Origin: Casuarina equisetifolia
Taxonomy: Eukaryota > Streptophyta > Magnoliopsida > Fagales > Casuarinaceae
Assembly (NCBI GenBank): GCA_028551475.1
Contig: CM052358.1
Coordinates: 3,040,501 to 3,104,500, forward strand
Direction of reading: 5' to 3'
Length of the DNA stretch: 64,000 nucleotides
Below, piece by piece: positions 40,201 through 51,794 of this stretch. Below the pieces are notes generated by a model. The model was not told where the DNA came from. It was given only the letters and a program-made list of their open reading frames with translations, and searched no databases. How positions within the stretch are numbered: the first letter of the stretch is position 1; the number at the start of each line of letters is the position of its first letter. The translations under genes and the position numbers were made by a program.

Positions 40201-40595
40201 GTCGGAACGCAATCGATCATTTGACTAGACTCAGAGACAAAAATATTGTAGGAGGAGAAACCAAAGGCAACATCGAAACACGCTTCCCTGCTGTCGATCC
40301 GCACGGGTTGTATGCGTTTGAGAACGGTCGTTTCATCAGTAAGTCTTCTCTCTATTTATTCTGAAACGGGTGGTAACTGAATAATCTTTATTCGTCTGGA
40401 ATACTGCCGCCGGGAACTGGGTTCGTTTCATTTTGATTCTTTGGCGATCCTTTTTGGTTTTAATATGATTGAAAGGTTGAGTTTTTTTTTTTTTTTTTTT
40501 CTGTTTATGGGGCTGTTGTTCTTGTTCATCTATGGTTTAATATCGTATGATTATCTCTTGGGCGGGTAGATGGAAGATGATGAAGAAGAGGACCT
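37272..40595. other. Spacer between divergent RadA and AR791-like genes
   Basis: About 3.3 kb containing both promoters. Most is AT-rich and featureless. A patch at about 39.0-39.24 kb is GC-richer than its surroundings and open in one frame but matches no family I know. CT-rich runs at 40.04-40.09 kb are probably in the AR791-like 5' leader. GTAAGT at about 40340 and an AG just before 40570 could bound a 5' UTR intron, but the 3' site lacks a good pyrimidine tract. Confidence 0.55.
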
Positions 40596-40599
40596 ATGA
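40570..40599 (+). promoter_or_regulatory. Nine-codon acidic uORF overlapping the AR791-like start
   Basis: An ATG 26 nt upstream of the main start opens a frame encoding MEDDEEEDL. Its TGA overlaps the main ATG in the form ATGA. This layout can couple termination to re-initiation and so tune translation of the main frame. The two frames differ, so it is not an N-terminal extension. Confidence 0.5.
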
Positions 40600-41172
40600 T
40601 CTCTCAACCCTCTGACTCCCAAGAAATTTTAGCTAGAAGAAGACGTTTCCCGAATATGCAGGCGAGAGAGAAGAGGGATATAAATCCTGTCTTATTGAAA
40701 TTTGGGGTGGCTTTAGCTCTCTCTTTTGCTGGATTTCTCTTCTCTCGCTTCAGACCCAGAAGGATTAAATCCTCCCCCTCTCCTCCTTCACCACGCTCTT
40801 CGGGTTTGTTTGTTTTTCCTCGTCATCTTAAAAATTCTTCTTACTGTCAGTCTTTTTCTGGTTCTAATTTTCAGTCCATGTTTTTGGTAATATTATTGGT
40901 CTTTCTAGATCAAAGCAGTGACATTAGTTTTGACGGCGGAGGAGCTCGGAGCGATACTAGCTTTCAAGCCGTAAAGGGAACATCCGCTTCCTGCGATACA
41001 ATTTCCGTTCCAGCTGGAAAATATGTAAGTATACTTGGACCATGATCTTGTCTTTAATAGATTCCACTTTTCAATAGGTAAATGGTTATTTGGTGCTTGA
41101 ATGTTTTTTTTTTTTCGTATGTGTGATGTCTTTGAATTGATGTCGATGACTGCCTCCTGAATAAAGCGAAGT

Positions 41173-41263
<91 letters not shown>

Positions 41264-43409
41264 TTTTTTTATTTTTATAAATAATCTTCTTGTAACATGT
41301 AAAAAAGGTGAATGATTGTCTCAAATAGGTTAAAAGTAATCCTACAAACTGAACTTTATTTTCTGCATTCACGGATCTGAAAGATGTGGGACATGAACAT
41401 TATCTGTGGGACATGGTTGTATACCGGCCTAATCATAGAAATTGTTGGAAAGTATGAAATGCTTGCGTTCCTATGGAGAAAAGTGATAGTACTTCTATTT
41501 TGGTTGGAAATGTAAATATTTAAATCTTTCTATCTGTCCATTTCTATGAGTCAATTTAGGGAATTAAATGAACTCATCTGCTAAATTCACAAAAAGATGC
41601 TGTGAATAAGAAATGACTGGGAATTAAGGCAATCTGGTCCTAAATGGCTACGTGTACCGTGAGAACAGAGTCAAGATCTGATTGTCATTGTGTCGGATTT
41701 TGAATTGTCATGCCAGGAAGAGACATGCACGCCAAAGGTCAGCATTGATTCCATGGCTGGACTCTCCCCCAGCAGTAAAATTGCTGAAGATAAAGATGGG
41801 CTCTTCTCACAAGAGATTAATGATCTTGTGAAGGGATTTGAATTAGCTGCTGCAAATGCTGACTTCTCTTCAAATGAAGATAATGGAACAACTGAGCCGA
41901 GTGTAGAAACTCCAAGATCCTTTAGAAATGATGAAAAGGATGAATATGAGCAAGAGATCAGGCAGCTGAGAAACATGGTACAAGTGCTTCAGGATAGGGA
42001 GAGGAATCTTGAGATTGAATTGCTTGAGTATTACGGCCTTAAAGAGCAAGAAACTGCTGTCATGGAGCTCAAAAATCGATTGAAATTAAATAATATGGAG
42101 GCTAAGCTTTTCACTCTCAAGATTGAGTCTTTACAGGCAGAGAACCAGAGACTCGAGGCACGGGCGGCTGATCATGCGAAAGTGGCGGCTGAGCTTGAGG
42201 CTGCAAAGGGAAAAATTAGACTACTCAAGAAGAAACTTAGGTCTGAAGCTGAACAGAACAAGGAACAGATATTAGCCCTTCAGCAAAGAGTTTCGAAGTT
42301 GATAGACCAGGAACACAAAGCTGATCCCAGTGAACCGAATGTTCAGCTAAATTTGCAAAAACTAAAGGATCTGGAGGTTGAGGCTGAAGAGTTGAGAAAG
42401 TCTAGTGCCAGATTACGGGTTGAAAATGCTGAATTGAGTCGGAGGTTGGAATCTACACAAGTCCTGGCAAATTCTGTTTTGGAAGACCCAGAGGTCTTAA
42501 TCCACTTAATCCTTTTTGTCCTTTTTTTTTTTTTGGGTATCATTATTATTGAACAAATTGGAATTGTGTGTTCTGATGCAGGCAGAAACATTGAAGATGG
42601 AGACGGAGCATCTAAGGCGTAAAAATGAAGATCTTGAAAAGGAAATTGAGAAACTCGAATCATATCGATGTTCTGATACTGAAGAATTGGTCTACCTTAA
42701 GTGGATTAATGCTTGCCTACGATATGAGCTACGAAATTACAATCCTCCTGATGGCAAAACAGTGGCAAGGGACCTGAGCAGAACATTAAGTCTCAAGTCT
42801 GAAGAGAAAGCAAAGCAGTTAATACTTGAATACGCAAACACTGAATGGATGGGAGAAAGAGGGATTAACCTTATGGAACTTGATTATGACCAATGGTCAT
42901 CCTCCCAAAATTCCTTTCTTACAGAATCTGGAGAGTTTGACGATTCTTCTATAGATAATTCCTCTGCAACCAAAACCAACAGCTCGAGTAAGATCAAATT
43001 TTTCACCAAACTTAGGAGAATTATTCGTGGGAAAGACAGTCAAGATCATCTTGGTTTATCAGTGAAGTCTGAATCTACGGAAGATGGAGAGTCTTCATTG
43101 CGCGGTCCAAGTATTTCAAGAGGGATGCATAGTGGAACGGAGGGGCATAGCAGCAGAATTGCTACTTCTATGGATCTCCATGGATTCAGCAGTCTAAAGG
43201 GAGAACATGTCAAGGATATAGACCGGAGAAAGAGTGATGGCGAATTCTCTCATGTATACAAGAGGTTTGTTTTGGGTAATGAAGGGTCTGAGCGGAACTT
43301 GGGTAACACACAGCATTCTGAGCTGGTGAAATATGCAGAAGCTTTAAAGGACTCTCATGGTGGAACTACAAGGGTTCGTAAAAGATCAGCATCTGTTAGT
43401 TTGTTTTGA
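40596..43409 (+). CDS. AR791: AR791/CHUP1-like actin-binding coiled-coil protein
   Basis: Four coding exons: 40596-40803, 40909-41024, 41717-42493 and 42582-43409; 642 aa in one frame. Near the N-terminus a basic stretch is followed by one hydrophobic segment (about 28-48, VLLKFGVALALSFAGFLFS), then RFRPRR, suggesting membrane anchoring. A long coiled coil runs from about 183 to 395. Next comes the CHUP1-family block ELVYLKWINACLRYELRNY and GKTVARDLSRTLS. The tail is Ser-rich and ends RSASVSLF. The proline-rich and conserved C-terminal parts of full CHUP1, which positions chloroplasts along actin, are absent, as I recall for Arabidopsis At1g52080/AR791. A second in-frame ATG (MQAREKRD, residue 21) is an alternative start. 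Actin binding is inferred from the family. Confidence 0.88.
41172..41259 (+). repeat. Interrupted (TC)n microsatellite in AR791-like intron 2
   Basis: About 88 bases of TC units broken twice by TTT, starting about 148 nt after the intron 2 donor, with pyrimidines on the coding strand. Confidence 0.95.
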
Positions 43410-44619
43410 CAAATTACAATCACGAACTGCAGCACTTTTACACTTTATCTAACAGTTTATACTTATGCAATCATACTTGTAATGAAAGAATTGACGGTTC
43501 TTTCCAATGTAAGAGTTAGTTTTGGTTAGAAACTACTCAGAAACTTATTTTGCTTTGTAAATGTGTATGATCTTCATGGTTGGCGCAAGAAAGTTTTGCA
43601 AGTACTTTAGCTTAATTTGTGAATGAATTGTTAATCTTCTGGCTTTACCCTTGGCATATCAAAGTCATGATTATAAAGCTCGTATTTCTTTTATCTTTTT
43701 CAATTGATTCTGGTAATGGCGTTCCCATATCCATTTAATTTATTGGTTAATTTCCAAATAAAAAATCTGCTTACTTATTATCTAATTACCACAGGCCATA
43801 TCTTTCGTTAAAAACATTTTTTTTTCTTTTTTTGTTGTTAAAATGCGAGGATTTAAGGGGGAGTCGAACACTAAATCTCATTCCAAAATTCTACGCTTAT
43901 GAGCTATGAAGTTATAGTTTGCCCAAAAGCCCTTCTAGAATTTGCTTACCTTTTCAAAGCCTTTGTGCATCAGGAATGAAGCCCTGTTTTCTGGACAGTT
44001 TTGTGTTTTATACCGCTCTGATTTATCAAGTTACATGCTTTCATTGTGAAAACTTGGAAAGGCCATTCAAGTTTTGAAACAAGGGAATCCCTGTGGAACT
44101 GCAGATTGTTGGGCTTCTCTGCACACATCTTCTGCTTGAAATAGTAACGAGCAGCATTGAGCAAGTCTTAACAGTTTCACTACTTTTTTCCCGGTTTTCA
44201 TTAGAAAGCATTTTTTTCTTCATACTACTGATTTCTTAGCACTGCTGTATTGTCTTTTACCATCTCATTTGCTTTATTTGTTGTGGAGAGATTGCGTTCA
44301 GGAAATCAAAAAGTACGATTAGCATATGCCTTGAATCATTTGCAGGAGGAGAAGAATATGAAAAATAGACTTATGTTTTCCTTAATTGATTCTGCTACCC
44401 AGCTGTCTAATACATGATATATCGATTTTGGTTCTAGTTCATCTTCTCAATCAACTCAGAACTCTTCACGGAAAGTACATATCTTTCATGAGAATAAACT
44501 CAAGTATGATTCCAAACTGTTTGATTTTCAGGGAATTATTAACTATTATAATTGTACCATCTTTCCCTGGTACTAAACGACTGCAGCAGTTACGGGCCAA
44601 ACGAAACCATATATCCTCA
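43410..44619. other. Spacer between convergent AR791-like and GDSL genes
   Basis: Both genes end here, so their 3' UTRs lie within. A minus-strand frame at 43970-44164 (AARYYFKQKMCAEKPNNLQF) looks protein-like in composition but matches no family I recognise and has no start context or partner exons. No RNA gene is seen. Confidence 0.5.
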
Positions 44620-46918
44620 TCAAATGAGGGAGAAGCCTTGGCTAACCAATGCATCGGCAAGAACCTTGTTAGCAGCCTCGGATGGATGGACGCTGTCCCA
44701 AAACACATACTGGGTTGCATTAGAACAAGTTCCAATTGACTTGGGATTGCACAACAACGTTGTTGTCTCCACTGTTCCTGTACCACAGCAGCCTCTCCTT
44801 GCTTCCGCGAAACCTGCAAAAAGATTAGAGCAAATATGACTGCTCATCAATGCTTCCGGTCGAAGTACCTATTCACCATCAAAAGGCTTCCTAATCAGCT
44901 TAAAAGACATGTTTGTTACCGTATTTTGATGGAGAACGAACAACATCGTAGAGAGTAGTGTAAATGTCAAAGACAACAAGCTTCATATCCGGAAGTTGCT
45001 TTTGGAGTTTTGCTGCAGCAGAGTTGATCTTCTTGTTAAACCCTTGAGCATCGCTGTTGATCCTGGAGACGCACCCGTTCTGATGAAACCCAAACAAGGT
45101 GATGGCTGCAGGAAGGCAACCCAACGGAGGGAGTGAAGTCACCCCAAGTTTCCTGGCTCCAAGGCCATAGAGTTCCTGTTTTCAGCCAGAGCAGCCAACT
45201 TTTTATGCAACATCTCCCTACTAAATATTGCATTTGAAGCACACTTTTGCAGTTAATTTTTTCAGTACATAAATGGTGCATAAGTTCAAATTTGAGGGAA
45301 AAATACTTACCTTGTTAATTAACAGGTTTTTTACAAATAATTCTCAAATTACCAATTCTAATAATTAACAGGTTCAAACTATATAGTATTTTATATTGAA
45401 ATGAATAAAAACTCGTGTTATTTACACTTAAGAAAATTTTCATTTATGGTTTCTTAACATCCCTTTAACTAAAGAAGGATAATAATAATAATAATAATAA
45501 TAATTATAATAATAATAAAAAGTCTAGGAAGTGACCGAATTACTTTGTAGAATATTGTTCAACTTGTTCCAATTCCTTCTATTTTTTATTTTCTTGTGAC
45601 TAAATTATAGCAATAACATGATGAGATGGTTTGATCACGATAAAGAATTGAATAGAAGTAGTTGAACTATACCTTTAATTTAAAGAGATGGATTTATCAC
45701 ACTTAAAGTTTTAAAGAGAGGTGGTTGAATTATTGTAGTAAGAGGAGTCACATCTAAGTTGTTTTCTAAACGTGGCAAAATCATCCCTAATGTTATAAGA
45801 GTGACCTATTCACCCACAATATGTTTTTTAAAGTGGTTCAATCTCTTTCTTCTTTTGAATGATGGTCTAATTACCTTAAAATCGTTTTTTTATTTTTATT
45901 TTTAACAAAGAATCAAAGGCAACATTCTAACTTCTAAAATTGGACATTTCAATAAAAGATTTAATGTGTGAACCATGAGAACCATTTTCATCTATTTATA
46001 GCTAAACCCTAATACAAAATACCAAATGTAAGAAAACCGTAATTGGAGGTTTGAGAGTGTGTTATTAATTAAGGGCTGCCTTAAAGGAAACTAGTGTATT
46101 TTTAGTAGAAACAACTATGTACCTTCACAAAGCTTGAGAATACACCAATAAGGATGGTGGAATACTGATCGGGAGTGTAGACTTTGTTCAGTAGAGGATT
46201 AACATAGTAATTCTGGAGGAAGTCGCTACTTCCAGCACTCAGAAGATATATGGAATCCTTGATAATGGAGGCTGCTTTCTTGCTACCAGCTACCTTTGTT
46301 AGCTTACTCTGGTACTCCTTGTAGTACGCCAGCTGCTTAGACAACGGAATTGCATGCTGCCACAGGAGATCATTCGATGAAATCAAACCTTATATTCAGG
46401 GGTTATCTAAGCGGGGGTTCGGAATGAGAAGCATGAGATAAAAGATCTGTACATTAAGGGTGGCTGCTTTCTCATCGTAACCAGAGGCGGCAGAAGCAAA
46501 GTTGGCACCGATCAGAAGGTTCTTCCCCGATGCCTGTGGGCTGAGATATGCCGGAGCATAAGTCGTGAAACCCAGAGTTTCAGCTGTAAAAAGTAAAACT
46601 TCGTGTAAGTAATTCGTAATTGGGTTCTTCCCCATGCAACCATTCTCCTATTGATGCCTTGCACTTACCTGTTATATCAGTGGCTAGTTTGCCATTGCAG
46701 AACCTCCCAGTGGGCTGATGATTGACAAAGTCCCTCCCATATGGAGGATGGTTGGCTTTGTAAATTGTAGGGAGATAGTTATTGTTCCCCACGTCCACCA
46801 CAGAATCGCCAAACGTTATGATTGCTGGTACGACTGCAGATGAATCTTGCCCATTTCCGAACATTAAGAACGCAAAAGAAAATATCAAAACCAGTGCTCT
46901 GCTGGAGTAGGTGGCCAT
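44620..46918 (-). CDS. GDSL esterase/lipase, APG-like, secreted
   Basis: Five coding exons: 46918-46669, 46583-46453, 46356-46123, 45175-44920 and 44813-44620; 354 aa, the normal family length. An ATG three codons upstream (46927, MCKMATYSS) is possible. The N-terminus is a signal peptide (hydrophobic residues 8-20). SGNH catalytic blocks are present: FGDSVVDVGNNN with nucleophile Ser39, block II Gly109 and ANFASAASGY, block III GSSDF (169-173; Ser where many relatives have Asn, as in the APG subgroup), and block V WDSVHP with Asp330 and His333. CCGTGTVET is typical of this clade. It should hydrolyse esters or lipids in the cell wall or apoplast; the substrate cannot be predicted. Intron 3 is about 950 nt and holds a TAA microsatellite. 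Confidence 0.93.
45480..45519. repeat. (TAA)n microsatellite in GDSL intron 3
   Basis: About 13 units of AAT/TAA with one interruption (AATTAT), inside the long third intron of the GDSL gene. Confidence 0.93.
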
Positions 46919-48117
46919 CTTGCACAATGCTGGTATTTGAGCCTTTGAGCTGGAAATTTGATCTTATAAGGAGTACGAAAACGACCAAACGACCAAGTTG
47001 AAGTTGGTTTTAAAGGATGAAGATAGTAGACGAGTAGCCAATTAAATGAGTTTCCTCTTGTGGTGGTTGGTTTTAGGCATTGAAAGTATTTTTTAGACCG
47101 ACGTGACCGACTTTCTGAATGCTAGCCATTATTTCGTTCGTGTTATCATGTGTTCATGTAGTGTTGAGCCTTTTCCTCTGGTCCACGAATTAAGGATTAA
47201 AAATAATAGTGAATTTATGCTCATTATTGAGGTAGTAGTTGGGATGACGGTAGATGATGGCTTAATGAGGTAAGTACACGAAAAAGCAGCATGCATTGAA
47301 GTTATTTCGGTAGTTGCATGACAATCTGGTCCCAACCACGAATGAACATGGGATGGCCACCGTCCTACTTACCAGTAGATGTATATGGGACATGAAATAT
47401 GAAAATTGCGTTACCTCCGACTTAAACCGAATGTGTAACAGGTGGATTCAGGGGATGATCACCTGGGAACATGGAAGAGAATTTCTTTCTTCCACCTATA
47501 ATGACTGAGTTTGGATAACAAGGGCTAATTGGTTTAAATTGAAGGAAACAACCTGCTTCCTGGTTCAAGAGTTGGACACATCCATTATTTGAAGAACCTT
47601 AAAGAAAGGGAGTAGAGGTCATTTCTTGTAGGAGCGGCAGTGAGCTGGATTTTCCAACCATGGTGGTAGATGGTGTAAACAATGTCATTTCCAGCTCGGT
47701 TCGTGGCTGTCAAAAGAAGACGTCTTTTCGAAGAAGCATAAAATAGAAATGTTAAGCATGGCGGGCGCAAAACTGACTTCGTTTCTATTTCATCTGATTG
47801 TAAACGAGGAACTGCAGTTAAGACCCGTTGCATCATTTCCAATAGTTAGATCGATGTTGCCACATAACTTCCCGGAAAGGTTATATCCGAAATTAGCGGC
47901 ATTAATTAGATGATTAAAGCTAAGCAACAACTGTCTTTACTTTCTCAATCAAGGAAATCAAGTCAGAGACCTTTCCCCGGAGGGTTTACTGAAAAACATA
48001 GAGAAGTGTTACGTTCGCGATATAAATACGATGGCTGACTTCTGCTGCCAGATCACAGTAAAAGGTGTAATCTCCCTACATAGAAGGAGCTCTTTATCAT
48101 AGTTTGTCTAATAGCTA
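46919..48117. other. Spacer between GDSL start and RLK pseudogene
   Basis: This contains the GDSL promoter and 5' UTR and ends in the 3' flank of the kinase pseudogene. A minus-strand frame at 47585-47842 has no recognisable domain. The last 60 bases resemble the 3' ends of the other RLK copies. Confidence 0.55.
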
Positions 48118-49971
48118 CCTAGCTATTGGGAGCAGCTTCATATTCAAGCTGTCTGCTCTTAGTTTCTGTCCTCTTGACTTCTTTCCTGAACCAAACATTA
48201 CTTCAGTTCTGTCAATAAGTGGCTGAGGTGTGGTAGTACGCATGACATGGATATCTTCAGAGCTTGGCAGGCAGAGCTGGTGTTGAATTCTCGTAGTCTT
48301 GGCTCCATCATTGTCATGAATATCCCCCATTTCAACTATAGCAGTAGTGCATTCGAGCAAGTGAGTGTTCTTCTCAGGCTCTCTTACAATTGCAGGACGA
48401 TTGGTGATTAGCTCAAACAAAGTAATCCCAAAGCTATAGACCACTTTTATTGTTGAAAATTCCAGATACCAAACAATTGTAGTGGATAGACAAGTGGTTA
48501 GATCAGTGTCAGAAAAGCTTAATTTAGTGCTTAGTTATTACTTTCATTACATCCTTGTCACACTTATTGAGATAATAACTGATCATTGGAACATTAAGTG
48601 ATAACCATTGACATCTTGATGCTCTGTACAAGCTCCAGTTACAAAGAAAGTAAACAGTGCATGCAAACTTTAAATTCGGACCCACCTTAAGGGGAAATAT
48701 TTTAAAAAAAAAAAAACAGGTCAAGCGGGTTGCAAAATTAGAAGAATTATGTACACGAGAGGGTAAGTTACAGTTTAACTAAAAGGAGAGGGTGTTTAAA
48801 GTAGTAGGTTTAAAAACTTACCAAGGATCCATGTACCCTAATGTATCAGCTGAACGAATAGATACATGAGAGTGACTTTTGCTTGCAAAGGCTCTAAACA
48901 GCCCAAAATCAGCAATCTTGGCTTGCACGTTTTCATTCAATAAAATGTTGGGAGGTTTCAAATCTCTATGAAATATAGCAGGCTCGCAGCTGTTATGTAG
49001 ATACACACACCCTGCAATACAGGAGCAAACTACAGTCACTTATTCATGCACAAAAATAAAGTCCAAAAGTTCAGATACGAGTAATGTGGTTCTTTTGTTT
49101 GCATACCGTATGCTGCATCCACTGCAATATTGGTCTCATTCCGTTTCAAAGACACAGGTATTGGTCACTGCATTAAAAACATATCGGTTATCTTTCAGTT
49201 GGGTTCTTATGAAGAACTGCCCTGGTTTTACAATCATGCGAGAAAACTAGTGATCCTAATGAATGAAATAGGCAGTAGAATTCTTTAAAGCTTGAGTTGC
49301 CAAGCTGGTACTGCACGCGACGCTTTTTTGTTTGATTATTTGGTGGGGTGTTTCGGATTTTGTGTCCTTAAAAGGTAGCTGGAACTATGGATATTTGTGG
49401 GCTTCCCGTTAGCTGGTGCTTGTTGATTTAATGACGAGAGCAGGCAACATGAGATTCGTAAAGTAAAAATGAATTGGCAAGACTTTGAGACGAGCTACAA
49501 CTTCTTAGGTGGTCTGCTCTAAGTAAAAGCCTATCTAGTGCAGTTATGGAGCTCTATCCAAGCTTTTCTTTACTTCTGATTTTACATTGGTAATTTAAGA
49601 ATGACCCCATAGGATGAGGAGCATTTGACGGTGAATATCTGATAAAAGCTGCAGCAGATTTCCATTAGCCATGTACTCATATGTCAGTGCCTTGTTTTCA
49701 CCCTCATCAAAGTATCTAACAAAAGAAACAGAATTCACGTGATTGAACTACCATTAAGAGCTGTTCCTGCATTTCAAATGGCGGTTTACTCTTGCTGGAT
49801 GAAATCTCACTTGTTTAAACCTTGAAGTAATTGAAAACACTGGTTGCCTCACTTTTCCAAATTCTCCTCCTTCAATGATTGTTTCAAAGCTATTAGTTAT
49901 CCTCGAAACTTCAGAGTAGTTATACTCTCGATCCCTTGGTTTGACGTTGGACTCACAACCATATCTACAAG
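48118..49971 (-). pseudogene. LRR-RLK subfamily I kinase-domain pseudogene
   Basis: Five degraded exons match, in order, the last five exons of the complete RLK downstream. The exon 8 relic (about 49971-49855) has a one-base shift after VV and loses the glycine loop. The exon 9 relic (about 49760-49610) has an in-frame stop. The exon 10 relic (about 49170-49105) has a small deletion. The exon 11 relic (about 49030-48834) is the best kept, with FHRDLKP, DFGLFRAF and GYMDPW. The exon 12 relic (about 48460-48118) starts YSFGITLFELITNRPAI and then shifts frame at GDIHDND. No malectin-like, LRR or membrane exons are found to its right. The call is safe; exact borders are approximate. Confidence 0.88.
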
Positions 49972-51794
49972 AAAGGACATCGGCACGTTAGGGACACGCC
50001 ATACACTCCATGTCTAGCAATTGCCTGGGAAGAAGTGCAGATTTTTGTTATAGAGATTAAATCTATTTTTTCACATGCTAGCGTTGCAGGAATTAAATCT
50101 GCAGTCCATCGATCCTGAACAGGTGATGCAAGTTAAATCTCGGGCCTATTATATGACTCGTGAGCCACGTTTGGGTGAGGTTTCTCATCACATTTTGTTA
50201 GTGAACCATGCTAGGGGAAGTATTGGATTCCATGCCTTTTTACCTTTCCTATTAGATATGTTTCCTGATCTTTCTATGGCCATACGGGCTCCTAATTGCA
50301 TGAATGGGTCTTCCATGATGGCTTGGTTTCTCACTTTGAATTTCACCATCTAAAAATAATCCAGTAGGTGCTTTTGCAAAATAACAGGGGTTTGAAATGA
50401 CATGGTTGTGATGTATAGACAGTATTAGATTTTTGAATTACTGACGGACTAGAGGAAGACAGCAGTACTATCTCTCTAGGACATAAAATGGACCTTTCTT
50501 TTATTTAGTACTTTTTTTTGAGTATTGCTAAAATCTTTTAAGACTGCTCAAGCTCTAGCTATCTTACCTGTGGATCTGGTTGTTTCTTTTATCAATATCT
50601 CCTGCAAACCAGCTTACCTCTATGAAGTGTAGTGACAATTATAGAAGTTGAAAATGAATAGCCAGCCCACTAGAGATTACCTTCTTTCTCCTTACATTTT
50701 CATGGGGTACGTTGCTTTTCAGTCTAGCTGTGTATACGGCCCAGGTTTAGTGTTTGACGCCATCAACTTCTTAACGTAGTAAGCATTTACAAATGCTTTT
50801 GACTGATGCATGTTGAAGGGAGAGACATTCTCCATGCTCTTTCTTTGCAAATTTATTTGCACTTTTGTTTAAGCGCTGGGTTACCTTGATCCCGTGTAAG
50901 TCTTTACAATGTAAAGAAGTCGTATTACATAGGCCACTTGCTTCACCATCAATTTTTCTTTCCTTCGTATTATACCTCCCAATTCTTTTATTTTGCTTCC
51001 ATTTTCTTCTTCAACCCTGCATGTTGGACCATTATGCTCATGGAGCTTAAGAGTCACCACGCATAACTTGTATTTCCATGGTCCAAACTTGATTCTATGG
51101 TCGATTGAGAGAAGAAAGACAGAGGTACAGAGAGGGAGGGGACAGAGGAGATGGAATGAAGACGATATGTCTCCCCCCCCCCACCCCCCCCAAAAAAAAA
51201 AAAAAAATCAAATTCCTGTGGAAGGAAAACTTGCTTTCAATAACCACACGATTTAGTCTCTAGCCAAAAATCAAATGGAATTCCATCTCTCAAGTTCAAG
51301 GATGGAAATTTCCTATGCTGCAAGGAGGTGGCTGGTATAAGTAAGCGCTACAGCCAGATTACACCTTTCATGGATGGCTGGCGTGTGCTTCTTTTCTCGC
51401 TCAAACCTAAATGAGAAGATGATAAACTAAGAAGAGGGCGTACAGTCTGAATGTGGCTTTCACTGGAACATAATATGCGACAAAATATAGAACCATTGTA
51501 CTAGTCTCAGTAGCGTGACTACCAGGCATTCCATGACACTCACTTATCAATAAGTAACAATGCCTCTAAATAAAAGAGATCATAGAAGCATATTTTGACT
51601 TCAAATTCTGCATCATTATAGTTTAATAATCCAATAGCAAGCTAAAGAAATTTATAAAATACAAACTCAAGCAGCAACCAAAACAAAGTTACAAGCATTA
51701 AACGATAATATGATAAGTTTTGACGAAGACTAATGTAAGACAAACCAATTGTCGTATTATATGGAAGGAGCTATCAACCACAGCTTGTTTCATA
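49972..51794. other. Spacer between RLK pseudogene and RLK gene
   Basis: The right part (from about 50735) is the 3' flank of the RLK gene and is shared with the flank of the next copy near 62.2-63.7 kb. A plus-strand frame at 50075-50353 (LALQELNLQSIDPEQVMQVK) is open for 92 codons but matches no family I recognise; a TE fragment is possible. A C run followed by an A run occurs near 51172-51207. Confidence 0.5.
50735..51310. repeat. RLK 3'-flank duplication, left copy
   Basis: The sequence from TTTAGTGTTTGACGCC through ACAAATGCTTTTGACTGATG and CGCTGGGTTACCTTGATCC recurs, diverged, from about 62190. Later blocks, such as AATTCCTGTGGAAGGA and CTCAAGTTCAAGGATGG, recur in the same order up to about 63265. 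It lies 0.5-1.0 kb downstream of the RLK stop codon, and its partner is similarly placed relative to the third RLK copy. Confidence 0.75.

Noticed and set aside
45480-45519. Possible CRISPR-like or satellite array
   Set aside because: A simple TAA microsatellite in an intron; there are no spaced direct repeats anywhere in the window that would suggest CRISPR, and the genome is eukaryotic.
44620-46918. GSSDF instead of GxND in GDSL block III as a loss of catalysis
   Set aside because: I recall the same Ser variant in plant APG-type GDSL enzymes, so it is a subgroup trait rather than damage.
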